A stretch of 64,000 nucleotides of DNA, from NCBI GenBank assembly GCA_963678675.1, contig OY783193.1, forward strand, positions 23,863,309 through 23,927,308, in the 5' to 3' direction. The DNA is from Xiphydria camelus (taxonomy: Eukaryota > Arthropoda > Insecta > Hymenoptera > Xiphydriidae). Under the pieces are notes generated by a model. That model did no database searches, was not told the origin of the DNA, and saw only the letters and a list, made by a program, of their open reading frames with translations. Position numbers and translations under genes: made by a program. Below, piece after piece: positions 10,671 through 21,077 of this stretch. The first letter of the stretch is position 1, and every line of letters begins with the position of its first letter.

Positions 10671-11821
10671 GCAATATTATATACTTCAATCTATTTAAAT
10701 TACATTTCTACGTTACTTTCCACATGTTTACCGTAGCTTCTGCAACTAATTCTAATATTATCGTATCTCTTAATAATCTTTTTATAAGAATATAACGATA
10801 TTAATTACATGTCTAGATGAAATGGATCGTTAGAACTGCGCTTTCTTTCGGGCCCATTTGATGAAGGCACTTTCAAAACCGACGCGACGCACTGATTACG
10901 TGCGTTCTCGCCACAATTAGTTTCCCGCTGGGTCCTCGGCCGGGGTCCTGCCGACCGTCGTTAAGCGTATATAAAACGAAGTACGTCCTCCTCCTTTTGT
11001 CCTTTTGGATCGGTTCTTTGGACCATCAAAATTGCCGATTAGTCGTCAGGATCGTGCAGCGAAATCGTTCACGACAAGTGTTTCTAGCAGAACGGATACG
11101 AAACCGCGGAACAATAGTCGTAAATTCATAAGCGGAAGCCCCTTATCTTAGCCCCAACGTCACGATCTATATAATGCGTACTCGGTATATATCTACAGCT
11201 CTAATCTGCGCGCACCCTAAACTGTCGTGCATCTGGTTTTGCGTAGGTAGGTACATTCGCTGGTGGATACTTCCTTTGTTGGATTATCACCTGCACTGTG
11301 CTGGAGTGACCCGATAATCCCAAGCGCGGTATAAATTTGATATCCGCGATCAAGGGTGAAAGAATAAAAGAGGGGCAGCTGAAAGTGTGATAAATCGATA
11401 CCCACTAAAAATTGTGTCAATAAAAATTCCAACAAAAATTGCATGCCGTATTTAATTCTATAAAAAAGTATCGATATTCAAATGTAGTGCCAAAAGTACC
11501 TACCTACCATGTGTTTCTGAGGATAAGGGAGATAGGAGATATGAGAATACTAGTGGAAAATTCGATTAATCCTTCACATGTCTCTTAAATCTCCCTATTT
11601 GCAAATAACTCTTTATATAATCAAACGCAACAAAAGTAACCGAGATTGAAATGACAAATAAATAACTACCAAACCAGGCCATCAATATTCAAAATGGTAC
11701 TTGGCGGGCCCAGGCTTGAAGAAATTGTGGGGAAGCAAAGTATTATATTACATAATGTTTACTACATATTATTGAATTATATCACATTGATTTTTGTAAT
11801 TAGAAGATATGCTAGCCAGTA
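10671..11821. other. Unassigned stretch between MITEs
   Basis: No open frame of note. GC content rises near 10830-11120, where a candidate promoter lies. The remainder is AT-rich with no shared repeat seen. Confidence 0.4.
10965..11010 (+). promoter_or_regulatory. Candidate TATA-type core promoter
   Basis: GCGTATATAAAACGAAG at about 10968-10984 is a strong TATA match at the edge of a CpG-rich tract. A start site would be expected about 30 bases downstream, near 11005. No supported gene follows, so this is only a sequence match. Confidence 0.25.
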
Positions 11822-13029
11822 TATACAGGGTGGACCAGGTTAAATGTCATTCTTTTTATATGCGATAGAACAACAACAAAAAAGTAGACTCATAAGAAAA
11901 TTTTTTTCAAAATGTTTTCTAACAAAGATACAGGGTGTCAAAGTTTCGAAAAAAAAATTATTTTCTCATCATAACTTCTAAACTACTTGATCGATTTCCA
12001 TGAAATTTCGCACACAGGCTAACGTAGAACAGCTCTAAGCAATAATTAAATAATTTTTTTTAATTCTCCAGTGGCGTTGATACTAGGGGCCGGTACCCCC
12101 CTCTCCCCCTCACAATCTTCGGCGCCACTGGATATTTTGAAAAGAAAATTTAATTATTGGATTCCCTGTTTAATTTAGAGAAAAAATTCACCCTTGAAAA
12201 TTTTTGATTTATGGCTTCGTTTTTGAGATATTTATTTTAATTTATACGGTTGTGAGCAGGCCAAAGCTAGGTTGAACTCCATTAATTGTGATATGTGATA
12301 GAGCAACCAAAAAAATAGATTCTCATGAGAAAATTTTTTTCAAAAATGTTTCCTAACAAAGATATAGGGTGTCAAAGTTTCGAAAAAACTGGTTTTCTCA
12401 TCATAACTTCTAAACTACTTGATCGATTTCCATGAAATTTCGCACACAGGCTAATGTACAGCTCCAAGTTATAATTAAATAATTTTAAAAAATTCTCCAG
12501 TGGCGTAGATACTGGGGGCCGGTACCCCCCTTTCCCCTTTCCCAATCTTCGGCGCCACTGGATATTTTGCAAAGAAAATCTAATTATTGGATTCCCCATT
12601 TAATTTAAAGAAAAAAATCACCCTTGCAAATTTTTGATTTATGACCTCGTTTTTGAGATTTTTTTCATTAAATTAAACGGGGAATCCAATAATTAAATTG
12701 TCTTTGCAAAATATCCAGTGGCGCCGAATATTGGGAAGGGGGGAAGGGGGGTACCGGCTCCCAGTATCTACGCCACTGGAGAATTTTTTAAAATTATTTA
12801 ATTATTACTTACAATTAGAGCTGTACGACATTAGCCTGTGTGCGAAATTTCATGGAAATCGATCCAGTGGCTTAAAAGTTATGACGAGAAAACCATTTTT
12901 TTTCGAAACTTTGACACCCTCTATCTTTGTTAGCAAACATTTTTGAAAAAAATTTTCTTATGAAAGTCTACTTTTTTTTTATTGTTCTCACACATAAAAA
13001 AAGACGTTTAACCTGGTCCACCCTGTATA
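11822..13029. mobile_element. Modular MITE with CAGGGTGG ends, second copy
   Basis: Same TIRs as the element at 9194-10412 (TATACAGGGTGGACCAGG at the left, GGTCCACCCTGTATA at the right). It also has three ~400 bp modules, but two are in the first orientation (about 11825-12230 and 12250-12650) and one in the other (12660-13029). The two 1.2 kb elements are therefore inverted relative to each other in module order. Confidence 0.7.
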
Positions 13030-13589
13030 AATTAATAGTTACTAATACTTACATATTTCTTCGACAAACTGCAAAACTTTACTAGTGTGGAACAAGTACC
13101 CAGGTAGAAATCTGTCCAGGTTGTGAAAGGTTGAACCTTGTTACAAGGTACGTTTTGCAAGGTTACGCTGGAAGGTTAAAATAGGGTTGCTGCAAGCCTG
13201 TCTGTTCCTTGCATAGCCGAAACTGACCACTGCCCTGTACCGTTAGCCTGTTTCAAGCTTGCAATAACAGAGAGATACCAGGTTTGTGTGTGCTCGACAA
13301 GGTGAATACAAGGCGAATACAAGGTTGTGCCGGCAGCTTAGCGAATCCGGGCCGCTTCTAGATGTTGAGACGTCTTCATGCTAGTGCCCTTTTCTAGTTT
13401 TGGCGCCCCATGGCTAGTGCGCCTTCGTGCGTGGCACGAAATGGCCCCTCATTAGACACGGCCCTGCGCTTAGCGAATAGATGGCATACAAATCCGCGGC
13501 GTGGCGTGCGCATCGCCTCAGCTGTCAGAGTCCTTAGATTGAGGTTAGCGTCAGTGGCGATCAGTTCGGTTCATGCGTGTTTTTTGGTT
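13030..13589. other. Unassigned stretch with CTTGCAA/ACAAGG motifs
   Basis: Positions 13096-13160 resemble the inverted right end of repeat unit R (CCCAGGTAGAAA, AACCTTGTTACAAGG). The rest is GC-rich and contains no supported gene. Confidence 0.4.
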
Positions 13590-14490
13590 AAAAAGCCGTC
13601 AGCGTTTAATGTTAACGTGCAAGCGTTTTTTTAGTGCACGTTGAGTGTAAACGTGGGTTATTCCTGCCCAGCCTTACTTTCTTCAATATATTCAAAAAAA
13701 TGTCAAAAGGATTCCTCTAGAAAAAAAAACTAAAACAGCAAAGAGTATCGAATTATTTAAATAAGAATATAATTAACCATAACGAATGTGTGTACTGCAT
13801 CACGCAAATGGTTAAAAATCGCATGGACACGAATGACCAACGTTTACCCGGAATGGGTTAAAACATTACGGGGCAAGATCTTTGGAATAAGGACCTACGA
13901 GCAAAAAATAAGTATTATCCAGCTTCCTGCATAGAAGGGTAAGTATTAATAGCTAATTTCATGAAATTATTTGCAAGAGGCATATAGATGAATAAGTTTC
14001 TTTATTATCTCATATGCTTTTCTTTCATAAAGTTGCAGATCCAGCGTTATCGATGCATCCAGGATGGAAAAATTGCCCGGAGGAGATACGCGAGGTTCAG
14101 GAAGGCCAGAGATTCTATCGACTCGGAGGCAAAGTAACATGGAAAGGGGACCGCAGGCGTTGGTCAGTGTGGCAGATCAGCTATCGAGTAAGTAACGTCC
14201 CTGAGATTAACAGTATAGGCAGCGAAAAAAAATTAATATCTTATAAGGAGTATTATATCGAATTCGTATTTCTCAGATCAGAGGAAGGAGCATAAGATCC
14301 GGTGCTCTACAGGCTACGTCGTAGGACCATGCAGAGCCATCCAGTCGTCATTGAAGATTTGGCTCCACATCTCCCGAAGACTCCTCGACAGCGATATTTG
14401 GTTCCATTTGAGAGGAATGTGCATGTTTTCTTCAGTGTCATTAATCAATTTAGTCTGAAACCTTATCAATAATCTCGGTCGAGATTATCG
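13590..14490 (+). repeat. Segmental duplication copy 2, open across three exon-like blocks
   Basis: Pairs with 6573-7380. If the donor at 13939, acceptor ending 14038, donor at 14188 and acceptor ending 14276 are used, one frame stays open from about 13864 to a TGA at 14456-14458; it includes MEKLPGGDTRGSGRPEILST. I do not recognise this peptide. A polyadenylation signal AATAAA follows near 14492. There is no ATG near the open 5' end of the first block. Substitutions between copies show no excess at third positions, so coding function is not demonstrated; it could be the 3' end of an old gene or of a long non-coding transcript. Confidence 0.45.
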
Positions 14491-14869
14491 AATTAATAAA
14501 ACCGTCCGACCGTCCGACCGACCCTCCAACCGAGAGTATCTATACAGGAATTGGAACGCCTTTGCGTTCAATAGTCAATAGTCAATACGAGATTTTGGTT
14601 TTGGCATTTCGTGCTTTCGCCACTGCTCAGCTTGCGTCGCCACCGTCCGGCCTTCATTCTCACGTACATTTCCCTTTGCGGCGACGACCCGTGACCAGTC
14701 GGTATTTGTACAAAGCCCAGCCGACGGTAAATTTCAAGGTCCCTGTAACTGAGCGGTTCTGCTCGGGTCGGGACATCATGTACGTGTGTACGAAAGCTCG
14801 CACACTGGAACGCGCTGTCCGTACAAGGCTTTAAAGAACGCTCCATACTGCTTCGTAAACCAATACAGT
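14491..14869. other. Unassigned GC-richer stretch
   Basis: A short run of CCGTCCGACC repeats at 14502-14525 is followed by sequence open on both strands without any recognisable domain. Not called as coding. Confidence 0.35.
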
Positions 14870-15016
14870 GAGCGTGTAGTAGGTATGTTCGTTCATCTCG
14901 GCGTAAAGCGAGCAGCGAGAACCCGTGTATCTTTATGTCTGCCCCCTCCACCCCTCAATTTTTACATCGAATTTTCGCAATAAATATATGTATGGTTATA
15001 ACCAAAATTATGCTTA
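14870..15016. repeat. Repeat S, copy 3, left part
   Basis: Shares TGTCTGCCCCCT.CACCCCTC, then ACATCGAATTTT, and GGTTATAACCAAAA with 29870-29955 and 54365-54445. It stops at TATGCTTA, where the 6 kb element is inserted; the continuation (GTTACACCATATAAATTG) resumes at 21078. Confidence 0.65.
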
Positions 15017-15714
15017 CAAGGAGAGTATTCGAGGTGTACCTCACCGATTTTCTTCATTCTGCGATATGTTGTAGTACATCAAAAAACATTAGACACCTAT
15101 TTTTTTATACGTGCTAATTCGGTCATTTAAGGGGTGAAAATTACCCTTAAACTTGACCCCTTAAAATCAATTTTCTACGATTTCTCAAAAACTACGTTGA
15201 ATTTCTTAACGAAACAAATTGAATATTATTCCTTATCGAAAGACGGGGTGTCATGTGAAGTACTTTTACACTCGGTGGTTGCATCCCTCATTTTTCGCAG
15301 GGGTAAAACTAAGTTTTTCCACAATTTTTTCGCCACAGGTGTTACCAAATTTATTAAATCTGGATAACACAATTATTCTATTATAAAGAAAAAAGAAATT
15401 AAAGTTGACGTATTTCGGGGTTTTTCGAAAAACTTCCCCTTGAAAGGGTAAACCACCCCTAAATTAAATGTATTTTATTTTTAATAAAAAAGTTCTTATT
15501 TTCTTCATTCTGCGATATATCATAGTGCACCGAAAAACATTAGACGCGTATTTTTTTGTTACGTGCTAATTCTGTCATTTAAGTGGTGAAAACCACCCCT
15601 AAACTTGACCCCCTAAAACCAATGTTCTACGATTTCTCAAAAACTACGTTGAATTTCTTAACGAAACAAATTGTTACGTCGCAAAACCACTTCGAACCGC
15701 TGAACTACTCTTTA

Positions 15715-16293
15715 TTACGGATTGGGAATTTGGAGGTGGGAGGGACCGTAGGGGTTAATGAAAATGGCCCTCTTCTTCGTTGCGGCCGTCCCAGTTTTCC
15801 TCGTTCCCTTCCTCCTCGTTCCACCGATTATCCTCTTCCTCATTGGCGGAATCCCAGTCCTCCGGGAATTTACCTGGTGGTTCCCAGAGGTCTTCCTGAG
15901 CGGGGGGTCCCACTCCCTGAGGTCTTTTAGTTGTGCCGGCCAATTTACTTTTTCCCATTCTTCAGGTGTATGTAAAGTAATATCTAGTCTATCAAGATAG
16001 GTTAGATCTGGCGGAGGGCGTTCAACTCTATTTCTCCACTCGTCCTCCTTCGCCTTTTCCTCCTGTTGTACTTGGTACTGTCGCAAGTCCTCATAGTATT
16101 CTGCCCATACACAATCTTCAAAACTTTCGACGACATATGTAATCTCCTCACATGAGTCCTTGTTAGTGTAATCTTATGTGAAGAGTTCTCTTAAGTTGAA
16201 AATATTGTTATCGGAATTCCATAGCCATTGGAGGTAGTTGCTTATGGCTAGTCTGCGTACCTGGCGGTCCGATAGTGCAAACGGGTAATCCAT
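15715..16293 (-). pseudogene. Gag-like fragment
   Basis: From an ATG at 16293 the minus strand reads MDYPFALSDRQVRRLAISNY, meets an in-frame TAA about 40 residues in, then continues to a long open part with PPPDLTYLDRLDITLHTPEE and a Glu/Asn-rich, Trp-containing acidic tail. Position between the primer site and the far LTR remnant suggests Gag, but no CCHC knuckle or known Gag domain is evident. The acidic tail is compositionally biased. Confidence 0.4.
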
Positions 16294-16549
16294 TTGGTTG
16301 TTTTTTTTCCTAGTTAATAGGAGGTTAATTTAATAGTTTGATGCATAAGGATTTAGGCGCTTGGATTTCAGTATCTAAGGTGTGTTATTGTTTTAGATGG
16401 GATATTGGTGGGTTCTTTGTTGGTTGCTGTCCAAGAGGCGTGGGGCGATAAGCGGGTAAAGGGTTTGGGTTTGAGTTTGGGTCGAGGGTTGTTCCTTTGG
16501 TAGGATTGCTGTTAATTCTTGTTCTGCGGTGGTTTCTTTCTCGATGTCT

Positions 16550-16616
16550 TTCTTTTTAGTGCATCGGCCGAGTCTGATCAAATAGATCGTGGGTTCGATT
16601 CCTGGCCGATGCACCA
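16550..16616 (+). other. tRNA-Gly 3' end-like sequence in a hairpin (primer site)
   Basis: GGGTTCGATTCCTGGCCGAT followed by GCACCA matches the T arm, acceptor stem and CCA of tRNA-Gly(GCC). On the minus strand this is a primer-binding site longer than the usual 18 bases. Upstream GTGCATCGGCC pairs with the acceptor part, and with flanking GTCTTTCTTTTT/AAAAAGAAAGAC gives a ~24 bp stem with one mismatch. D and anticodon arms are missing, so it is not a tRNA gene. Confidence 0.55.
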
Positions 16617-16689
16617 AAAAGAAAGACGTTATTACGTCGCAAAACCACTTCGAACCGCTGAACTACTCTTTATTACGGATTGGGAGCAG

Positions 16690-17750
16690 GAGGGAATTTA
16701 GAGGCTAACATTTATCAGTCAGGCGTGAATACCCGCGAAGAGAAGAAGGAAAACTTTATCTCTTATCTTTTTTCTGCTACCGTACTCTCGTCTCTCCTTC
16801 TCTTCCTTTCTCTTTCCGGCTCGCAAGGGGTGGGTGATGGAATAGCTGACACACGAACTCACTTTGTCTCTCTATTTCCACGCACGCATTAATTAGATTA
16901 ACGAGTACATTTATACTGTACCTAATGTTTTAATGGAAGAGTTTGAATGCGTCATGGTACTATAATTAGATTGTTTATATTGGCTCACGATTAACGCGTT
17001 TAACCTTAAGAGGACCGAAAAGCCATTATAGTGGCTCGACCTATGCAAAACCAAATGCCTCTTTATTTCCTTATGAAGAAAATAAGAACTTTTTTATTAA
17101 AAATAAAATACATTTAATTTAGGGGTGGTTTACCCTTTCGAGGGGGTTTTTCGAAAAACCCCGAAATATGTCAACTTTAATTTTTTTTTTCTTTATAATA
17201 GAATAATTGTTATCCAGATTTAATAAATTGTGGAAAAACTTAGTTTTACCCCTGCGAAAAATGAGGGATGCAACCACCGAGTGTAAAAGTACTTCACATG
17301 TCATCGTCTTTCGATAAGGAATAATATTCAATTTGTTTCGTTAAGAAATTCAACGTAGTTTTTGAGAAATCGTAGAACATTGGTTTAACATACGATAATG
17401 TTCCGTCGCACGAGGGACAGAATTTCAGAAGGTCGATTGAAACCTTTTAATAGTATCGATCATAAATAACATATATTTCTTGCATAAATTTTTCATTGAA
17501 TGCCACATTATACGGGCCGCACAGTGTTCACATGGCAGATCGGACGGCGTATCGTATTTCTCATTTTACAAAGCAGTACTCTCTCACTACATGTGTATGT
17601 TCTTTCTAGATTGAAAAGAAAGGCACGTAATTATTTCTCTCGGCAGAGGCACTCTCCCGATGCGTGATTTCGCGCATACGGCTGCCAAGTGGCACGTGCG
17701 AATATCAAGCCACGTTTAGGCTTCTGTCGGTAAATTTGAGCCGCGTCAAA
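16690..17750. other. Interior of the 6 kb element, non-coding
   Basis: Contains pyrimidine-rich tracts near 16740-16810, an inverted copy of the element end at 17085-17390, and a stretch near 17440 (CTTTTAATAGTATCGATCAT) that loosely resembles the core of the TTTAATAGTATCAC MITE family. No gene. Confidence 0.45.
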
Positions 17751-17756
17751 GGAGCT

Positions 17757-17950
17757 TCGAAATATAGCGGTATCTATTACCGCGGGCACTGCAGAAAATG
17801 ACTCATTCTAACCTGTCCCATATCGCCCGCCTCGCCGGGGGTATGTTTCGGCGAATCTAGGCTACCTGAAGGGTTAATTGCCGGACGAGTCGTAATGAAC
17901 CCCTTACCACAAAAAAATACCCATTGTAATAGATACCGCTATACTTTGAA
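17757..17950. repeat. Small inverted repeat, TATAGCGGTATCTATTAC ends
   Basis: ATATAGCGGTATCTATTAC at the left and GTAATAGATACCGCTATA at the right are perfect complements. The right end and following AAATCA.CTTTGTAAAGG recur at 34250-34300, so this is a dispersed family. Confidence 0.6.
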
Positions 17951-18234
17951 TATTAAATCAGCTTTGTAAAGGGGAGAAATGAATTCAATACATGACTGAT
18001 GCAGTTGATGGCCAATTAGGGAACACTTAATGACAAGTAACTCCGCCATTAAATTGTCACCATAGCTTGTCCCGTTTTGTAAAAACTGTCGCTGCCTCCA
18101 CCTTCTTTTTCGCTTCTGGGAGGCTATTATGATGAAAGCAGGACTAACACCAGCAGCAATAGACGGTTCCATTTTTTAACATCAAGACTCCGTTTCGTTT
18201 GAACGCTCAACTGGTTCTGATCGCATGTATCCGG

Positions 18235-18370
18235 ATACAAGTCGATGTATCCAACAGTATGTTGCCAACAGCGACATCGTGTTGGCAACACTCAATGTTG
18301 ATGTTGCCAACAGCGATGTTGCCAACAGCCATAAACGTGTTGCCAACATGTTGCCAACATTTTGTATCCC
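18235..18370. repeat. Cluster of TGTTGCCAACA palindromes
   Basis: The motif GTTGCCAACA or its complement-like form GTTGGCAACA occurs about seven times in 135 bases, some in direct contact (GTGTTGCCAACATGTTGCCA). Spacers differ in length, so this is not a regular array. Confidence 0.65.
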
Positions 18371-18470
18371 GGTCTAAACGTACCTTAACGCGCTCCTCTG
18401 GAGGGGGTACGGCACCGTAGGCCCACTGGAGGTGGAAATGGTTTGCGCATGCGCACCGCATTCGCTGTAC

Positions 18471-18735
18471 TGTAGTGACGGGCGCCGGGTCGCAAGCGAA
18501 GGACCCCTTGACTGCGTGCTCAGATTTCAGGAGCCTGGTGGGAAGACACAGAAACCCTCTGCCTTTCAGTCTCCTCGGACAAAGTGCAAACCCGCAATAA
18601 ATTCGACTATTGCGGTGCACGTGCACTTGTTCGAGGATAACACCAGTCGGACAGCGCCGAATCTGCGTACTCTCCCGGCGCCAATTCTCATGCTCCATCT
18701 CGGTGGTTTCGAATTATCCCACCATGCATAGAAAA
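18471..18735. repeat. Dispersed ~265 bp repeat, copy 1
   Basis: Shares CGCCGGGTCGCAAGCGAAGG, CTCAGATTTCAGGAGCCT, CCCGCAATAAATTCGACTAT and CACCATGCATAGAAAA with 61205-61470 in the same orientation. GC-rich, non-coding as far as can be seen. Confidence 0.7.
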
Positions 18736-18781
18736 AAGCCGAAGCATACTCATGCCCCGCTAGCCGCTTTTAAAATTAGTT

Positions 18782-18960
18782 AATGGTAGAAATGATCCCA
18801 CTACGAAAGGAGGCACTACGATTGATGCAGTTTTTGTGAGAAACATTGATACTATCGAAGAGTTAAACATTTTGTCTCATATTTCAGTTACCATAATCCA
18901 ATGTTTATTGCTGTAGACTCAACTGGCGATAGAGTAGAAAATGTACAAGATGAACAATAG
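18782..18960 (+). pseudogene. C-terminal fragment of a PIF1-type helicase/endonuclease
   Basis: The plus strand reads NGRNDPTTKGGTTIDAVFVR followed by NIDTIEELN, then after a one-base frame change FVSYFSYHNPMFIAV and a short tail ending in TAG at 18958. GGTTIDAVF and the SYFSYHNP block resemble the end of the endonuclease-like domain found at the C-terminus of PIF1-like proteins abundant in insect genomes (Helentron-related or stand-alone). Only the last ~60 residues remain. No matching upstream domain is seen, so it is a truncated copy carried in the 6 kb element. Confidence 0.5.
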
Positions 18961-19019
18961 TTTTAATTAAAATGTTTAAAAACAATTCAAGGAATAAATT
19001 TATATTTTATATACCAGTA

Positions 19020-19044
19020 AGAGAGAGAGAGAGAGAGAGAGAGA
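19020..19044. repeat. (GA)n microsatellite
   Basis: A run of about twelve AG/GA dinucleotides. Confidence 0.9.
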
Positions 19045-19261
19045 CAATGTATATTCAATTCGGCCTTTTATTTCCTCGCCTGTTTCTATAATTTCTTTAC
19101 AGTTTTTCCACGCTTATATCCCCTACTGATTATGCTTCCAGTAAGTTTCGCTTCCACCGAGTGTCATGATACTCACTGTTTTTTTTATTTACGTTTGAAA
19201 ATCTTTCCATTGAGGCACGCGACATAAAAATGTAGAACATAACATCAGTTTTGGAAAAACA

Positions 19262-19612
19262 CACGATTACGATGACTCCAAAAATTTAGCTGCATTTATC
19301 GCTGCTCTTAAACAGAATATGAATCCTTTTAATTGCTTGGAAATTAAGGAACATTGTTTATTTAATATTAAAACAGGTCGCCGTGCATCGGAACCCGTGA
19401 TTGATTTTCTTTCAAATATAGAAGAAAATGGACGGGCAATACAAGACATATTTATATCCGAATGTTCGCAAGATGTTAGCAGATTCGAAGCACCAATCAA
19501 ACTAAAAATTTTGAATTTTGCGAGCTGTAATAACGAACAAAAAGTAACAATTAATAATAAAGTACGCGAGGTGATCTGTATATGGTCGGGTGTTAGGTAT
19601 ATCAATGAATGA
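19262..19612 (+). pseudogene. Fragment of an uncharacterised transposon-type protein
   Basis: An open frame of at least 117 residues, entered without a clear start and containing LFNIKTGRRASEPVIDFLSN and ISECSQDVSRFEAPIKLKIL, ends at 19610-19612. The pattern (GR.AS-x-x-V-x-x-FL, then an acidic-aromatic RFE-x-PIK block) reminds me of the N-terminal region of large animal transposon proteins that end in a CXC cysteine cluster, as in the gene at 42096-43260. That link is from memory and unconfirmed. Composition is coding-like, unlike its neighbours. No partner domain follows. Confidence 0.35.
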
Positions 19613-19666
19613 GGCAGCGGATATCGAAATAGTATCTTATGTCATAACGCGGAAATCCGATATTTT

Positions 19667-19781
19667 CTGACTGTGTTTAATTAGGTCGTAACACGAGGCA
19701 TGGTTCGGGGATGAGGCTCGCCGAAGGCAAGCCTCATCCCCCGAACTATGCCTCTTGTTACGATCTAATTAAACACAGTCT
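19667..19781. repeat. ~112 bp hairpin
   Basis: GACTGTGTTTAATTAGGTCG and its complement enclose GGGGATGAGGCTCGCCGAAG with a tip at GCCGAAGGC. A few mismatches only; could fold into one long stem in RNA. Confidence 0.75.
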
Positions 19782-20139
19782 TAAAAATCCGAGGATTTCA
19801 ACCGAATGATATATACTATTTTTCCTCACGAATGCCCATTTCTCAAAACAAAATAAACAGAACTATACATGACTCATTTCACGTTGCGTTTATCAGTTTG
19901 GAAAAAGGACCCACTTCAGACTAAACAATCTTTTGACAGCCTGCGGACTCCCGGTCGGTGTCACGCGGGAAAAACGCCAACTTACGGTCTAAAAATAGGC
20001 TGGAAAAGGACTCGAAATGGGTATGAGTGAGGAAATACTATTTTATATACTTAACACAGAGATTTTTATTACCAATAAAGGTACCTACTTCTCGAGTTTG
20101 CTAGTGTGAAATCAGAAAAACGACTAAAGCTTTTTTGAA

Positions 20140-20275
20140 TTCCGGAGGAGGAGGAGGATGAGGCGGAGGAGGAGGATGCTAATTCGGAGCTGAAAATGAT
20201 GACATGATTTACGACAGCGATGAGGATATTGAGTTTGAGGATTATATAGAAAATGAGAGTTACGAAACAGAGTAA
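20140..20275 (+). pseudogene. Acidic low-complexity coding-like remnant
   Basis: GAGGAGGAGGATGAGG repeats give Glu/Asp runs, and in an adjacent frame DDMIYDSDEDIEFEDYIENE leads to a TAA at about 20274. This looks like the acidic tail of a protein with one frame change. It cannot be assigned to a family. Confidence 0.3.
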
Positions 20276-20705
20276 TTTTAGATTCGATTAGTGTTAGAGA
20301 TGTATGTTGTATTCGAAGTAGAAAGAAAAAAAATGTAATGAAAAAGAAAAATCGATTTTTCACTGTTTTTGAGTTTTCAAAATTCGTGAGCGACCTCTAG
20401 AAAACTTTTTATCGTGCAGATCTTTGGTGACAATTCTTAAAACATGATAAACTAACATAATCTGACGTGCCACCCCAATATATATATATTGTAGGTATTG
20501 TAATAGTTTATATATTTCCTGTTCATTGTATTCGTAAAACAAACAAAATTACTTTGTAATATCGCGGTAAATATACAATATGCTATTATATGATTATATA
20601 TCTTTTTTGCATTGTAAGACATAGTTAATAAAATATCATTTATATATTTTTCGAATCATTTTCAATGCCCCCGATAGTTGCAAGGATTGCGAGATCTGTG
20701 AATTT
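20276..20705. other. AT-rich stretch
   Basis: Nothing beyond a short AT run near 20480 and low-complexity sequence before the right TIR. Confidence 0.4.
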
Positions 20706-21077
20706 TTTTCTTTATAATAGAATAATTGTTATCCAGATTTAATAAATTTGGTAACATCTGTGGCGAAAAAATTGTGGAAAAACTTAGTTTTACCCCTGCG
20801 AAAAATGAGGGATGCAACCACCGAGTGTAAAAGTACTTCACATGTCATCGTCTTTCGATAAGGAATAATATTCAATTTATTTCGTTAAGAAATTCAACGT
20901 AGTTTTTGAGAAATCGTAGAAAATTGGTTTTAGGGGGTCAAGTTTAAGGGTGATTTTCACCCCTTAAATGACCGAATTAGCACGTATAAAAAAATATGTG
21001 TCTAATGTTTTTTGATGTACTACAACATATCGCAGAATGAAGAAAATCGGTGAGGTACACCTCGAATACTCTCCTTG

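Larger units (their letters stand above)
15673..16686 (-). mobile_element. Degraded LTR retroelement with tRNA-Gly type primer site
   Basis: A 54 bp direct repeat beginning TTACGTCGCAAAACCACTTC and ending TTACGGATTGGGA lies at 15673-15726 and 16633-16686 and is read as LTR remnants. Between them the minus strand has a primer-binding-like site next to the right LTR and a Gag-like frame. No protease, reverse transcriptase or integrase is seen, so this is a truncated or TRIM-like copy. The exact LTR limits are unclear because the left copy lacks the bases next to the primer site. Confidence 0.5.
15017..21077. mobile_element. 6.06 kb TIR element, CAAGGAGAGTATTCG ends, TTA duplication
   Basis: The left end reads CAAGGAGAGTATTCGAGG and the right end is its complement; inverted homology continues inward for more than 350 bp (15017-15380 against 20706-21077). 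TTA flanks both sides (15014-15016 and 21078-21080). The empty site is visible in repeat S copies at 29948 and 54441 (TATGCTTAGTTACGCC). A further inverted copy of terminal sequence lies at 17085-17390 and a direct partial copy at 15480-15672. No complete transposase is present; cargo includes a degraded LTR retroelement and a PIF1-like tail. Confidence 0.75.

Noticed and set aside
9295..12946. Similar short frames containing LQNIQWRRRLG
   Set aside because: They are the same MITE module read three times. Repetition explains the similarity, and the modules also occur inverted.
14562..14951. Overlapping frames of 90 and 127 codons on opposite strands
   Set aside because: Mutually antisense, no recognisable domain, moderate GC content explains their length.
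16558..16616. tRNA gene call for tRNA-Gly
   Set aside because: Only the 3' half and a few acceptor bases match; D and anticodon arms are absent and the position fits a primer-binding site.
18235..18370. CRISPR-like array
   Set aside because: The repeats are short palindromes with irregular, often absent spacers in a eukaryotic sequence.
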